DNA from: SB11 sp965222995
GTDB taxonomy: Bacteria > Bacteroidota > Bacteroidia > UBA8524
Direction of reading: 5' to 3'
Length of the DNA stretch: 64,000 nt
Assembly: GCA_965222995.1 (NCBI GenBank)
Contig: OZ244977.1
Span: forward strand, 558,001 to 622,000
Within the stretch, counting starts at the first letter, position 1; every line of letters begins with the position of its first letter. Below, one piece after another: positions 62,636 through 64,000 of the stretch. The notes under the pieces are model-generated. The model was not told the DNA's origin, ran no database searches, and was given only the letters and a program-made list of their open reading frames with translations. Position numbers and translations under genes: made by a program.

Positions 62636-64000
62636 ATGAAAATTGTTGATTTAAATAACTATGAAGAGAACGACGGCTTAAGAGACAAGTTGAGGAAGCG
62701 TATGGACACGCATGAACCTGAACTTTCTGATAGCGTGTGGGATAGAATTCACCATGAAATGGACAGGCGAGAGGCAAACCGTAAAAAACGTTTCTTGTGG
62801 TGGTTTTCTTCGGTAGCTGTTGTAATGCTTACCAGCGGTATTGTTTCTTTTTTGGTGTTAAGCAATGCCGATAAGCCAGAAGTAGTGGCACAGAATACCA
62901 AAGAAATAATTTTTTCTTCTCCTGATAACCCTAGTTCAGAAATAATCACATTATCGCAAGATGATGATGAGACTGATGATAACCTACCTAGTAAAACAGA
63001 AAATACATCAAATACAATTTCTAATTCAGGTTTGAGCAATAGAAATTTAGTTCCACCTGTACCGACACCTGTTAATTATAGTTCTGGGCAGGAGAATATA
63101 CCTAACAACAGTGTAGAAACAGAAGATAATAGTACAACAAAAGAGCTTACTGAAAAATTAGAAACTAAAGGAGAAGAAGTTGTGCCTGATGCTACTACCG
63201 AGTCTTCTGAAAATGAAGATATAACTAAGAAAAATGAAAAAGAGCAAGCTATTGCTTTACCTGTTAAGAAAAAAGAGAAACAAGACGACAGCAAGAAGAC
63301 TAAAAAAGCAAAAGCAGCCTCAAATTTTTTAAATAAGCGTTGGTTTGTTGGGATAAATTATAGCTTCAACCAAACATACCGTACTGTTACGGATATAACC
63401 CCTTCTTTTTTTTACCCTTCGGCAGAAGAACGCAACAAGTTTGAAAAAGCAGGATATAGTTCTAGCTACGGCTTAGAGTTTGGGTTTTATCCTATAAAAA
63501 ACTTTTTTGTTAAATCAGGCTTGGGAATATTCAACTATAAAGAAAATGTTGAATATGATGTGAAGAAAAGACAGTACTTTCCGGGGGGAGGAATAGCAGT
63601 TATTTATGGGGATTATAAGGATAGTATAGCTGTTGGTAATAGTGTTAAAAAACAAAATACTTACCAATACATACAAATACCAATTGAAGTGGGCTATAGC
63701 AGAACCATTACACCCAGGTGGCAACTTTTTGTGAGTGGCGGGGCCGTTTTGAATATTTTACAGAATTACAGATATCACATGTATGAGTCATTTTACGAGA
63801 ATGCTGTCATACCACCGGGTGTTGAAGAAAATTATGATGACATGTATACAAACTATGTAATGCTTAGTGGAGGTATAGGAGGGCAGTATGCATTATCGAG
63901 GAATTGGATGTTAAGCTTTGGTATAAATTACCGTAGGGCTGTAACATCAGCCGCCGACAAAAAATATGCAGTTGATGTAAGACCTTATTCACTGGGCGCA
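62636..64000 (+). CDS. Putative dual-membrane-spanning anti-sigma factor, beta-barrel part cut by window edge
   Basis: The frame from ATG 62636 is open to the end of the window (455 codons). Cytoplasmic residues 1-50 contain RMDTHEPELSDSVWDRIHHE, similar to the paralog at 25060. A membrane segment is at about 52-76. A linker rich in Glu, Lys, Asn and Thr spans about 77-235. From about 237 (RWFVGINYSFNQTYRTV) comes an outer-membrane beta-barrel with alternating hydrophobic strands. The C-terminus is missing. It follows the ECF sigma gene by 26 bases. The architecture matches dual membrane-spanning anti-sigma factors known in Bacteroides. Confidence 0.75.
   Translation, partial: MKIVDLNNYEENDGLRDKLRKRMDTHEPELSDSVWDRIHHEMDRREANRKKRFLWWFSSVAVVMLTSGIVSFLVLSNADKPEVVAQNTKEIIFSSPDNPSSEIITLSQDDDETDDNLPSKTENTSNTISNSGLSNRNLVPPVPTPVNYSSGQENIPNNSVETEDNSTTKELTEKLETKGEEVVPDATTESSENEDITKKNEKEQAIALPVKKKEKQDDSKKTKKAKAASNFLNKRWFVGINYSFNQTYRTVTDITPSFFYPSAEERNKFEKAGYSSSYGLEFGFYPIKNFFVKSGLGIFNYKENVEYDVKKRQYFPGGGIAVIYGDYKDSIAVGNSVKKQNTYQYIQIPIEVGYSRTITPRWQLFVSGGAVLNILQNYRYHMYESFYENAVIPPGVEENYDDMYTNYVMLSGGIGGQYALSRNWMLSFGINYRRAVTSAADKKYAVDVRPYSLGA

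Noticed and set aside
62589..63724. Minus-strand frames under the anti-sigma-barrel gene
   Set aside because: Short, low-complexity shadows of the open plus-strand frame, which has clear domain structure.
1..64000. tRNA, rRNA, CRISPR array, insertion sequence, prophage
   Set aside because: None seen by eye; no cloverleaf, repeat-spacer array or transposase motif found. A tRNA scan would be needed to be certain.

Overview
The window looks like chromosomal DNA of a Bacteroidota bacterium. It is AT-rich. Several surface or secreted proteins end in type A or type B type IX secretion (T9SS) sorting domains. There are TonB/DUF4249, DUF4397, DUF4421 and DUF4625 families, many SpII lipoproteins, and -7 boxes of the form TAnnTTTG close to start codons, with little use of Shine-Dalgarno sites. 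I saw no rRNA, tRNA, CRISPR array, insertion sequence or phage gene. Genus and species cannot be set from the sequence alone.

Layout. 1-5104 (all minus): yebC, an acyl-CoA carboxylase beta subunit, a GT2 glycosyltransferase, two methyltransferases and the start of a UDP-galactopyranose mutase; the last four suggest surface glycan synthesis. 5192-8500 (minus): related lipocalin-like lipoproteins and two T9SS cargo proteins. 8569-15059 (minus): a SNF2 helicase, a secreted orphan, dapF and an ECF sigma/membrane regulator pair. 15238-17685 (plus): a Do-like protease and two coupled paralogous lipoproteins. 17730-20653 (minus): two DUF4397 T9SS proteins. 21054-23813 (plus): a polyprenol/phytol kinase-like CTP enzyme, panD, a flippase-like membrane protein and the heptose adenylyltransferase. 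23816-26959 (minus): ECF sigma, a membrane-spanning anti-sigma/beta-barrel protein and two paralogous lipoproteins in one overlapping operon. 27141-33846 (plus): mnmA, a subtilase, a TonB-dependent receptor, a DUF4249 lipoprotein and a DinB/YfiT gene broken by one stop codon. 33923-48437 (minus): a 1418-residue PKD/T9SS type B protein with patchy codon use, an AddA/AdnB-like helicase-nuclease, three tandem DUF4421 proteins that all start at TTG, a GT51 transglycosylase fused to an AsmA-like region, and frr. 48617-58737: gpmA, thiL/comF (divergent), a FAD oxidoreductase, an ABC exporter pair, a WD40 protein, small orphans and hutU. 58831-64000: a Fur-family regulator, a TlpA/fulvocin-C-like pair, a DUF4625 lipoprotein, and a second ECF sigma/anti-sigma-barrel pair cut by the window edge.

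The most interesting parts are two. First, a shared 7-1-7 palindrome (TGCAACA-A-TGTTGCA and variants) overlaps the start of the Fur-family gene and recurs in front of the fulvocin-like operon, the DUF4625 gene and both paralogous sigma factor genes, suggesting a local metal or redox regulon. Second, there are two paralogous ECF sigma/dual-membrane anti-sigma loci, one of them coupled to two matched lipoproteins of unknown function.
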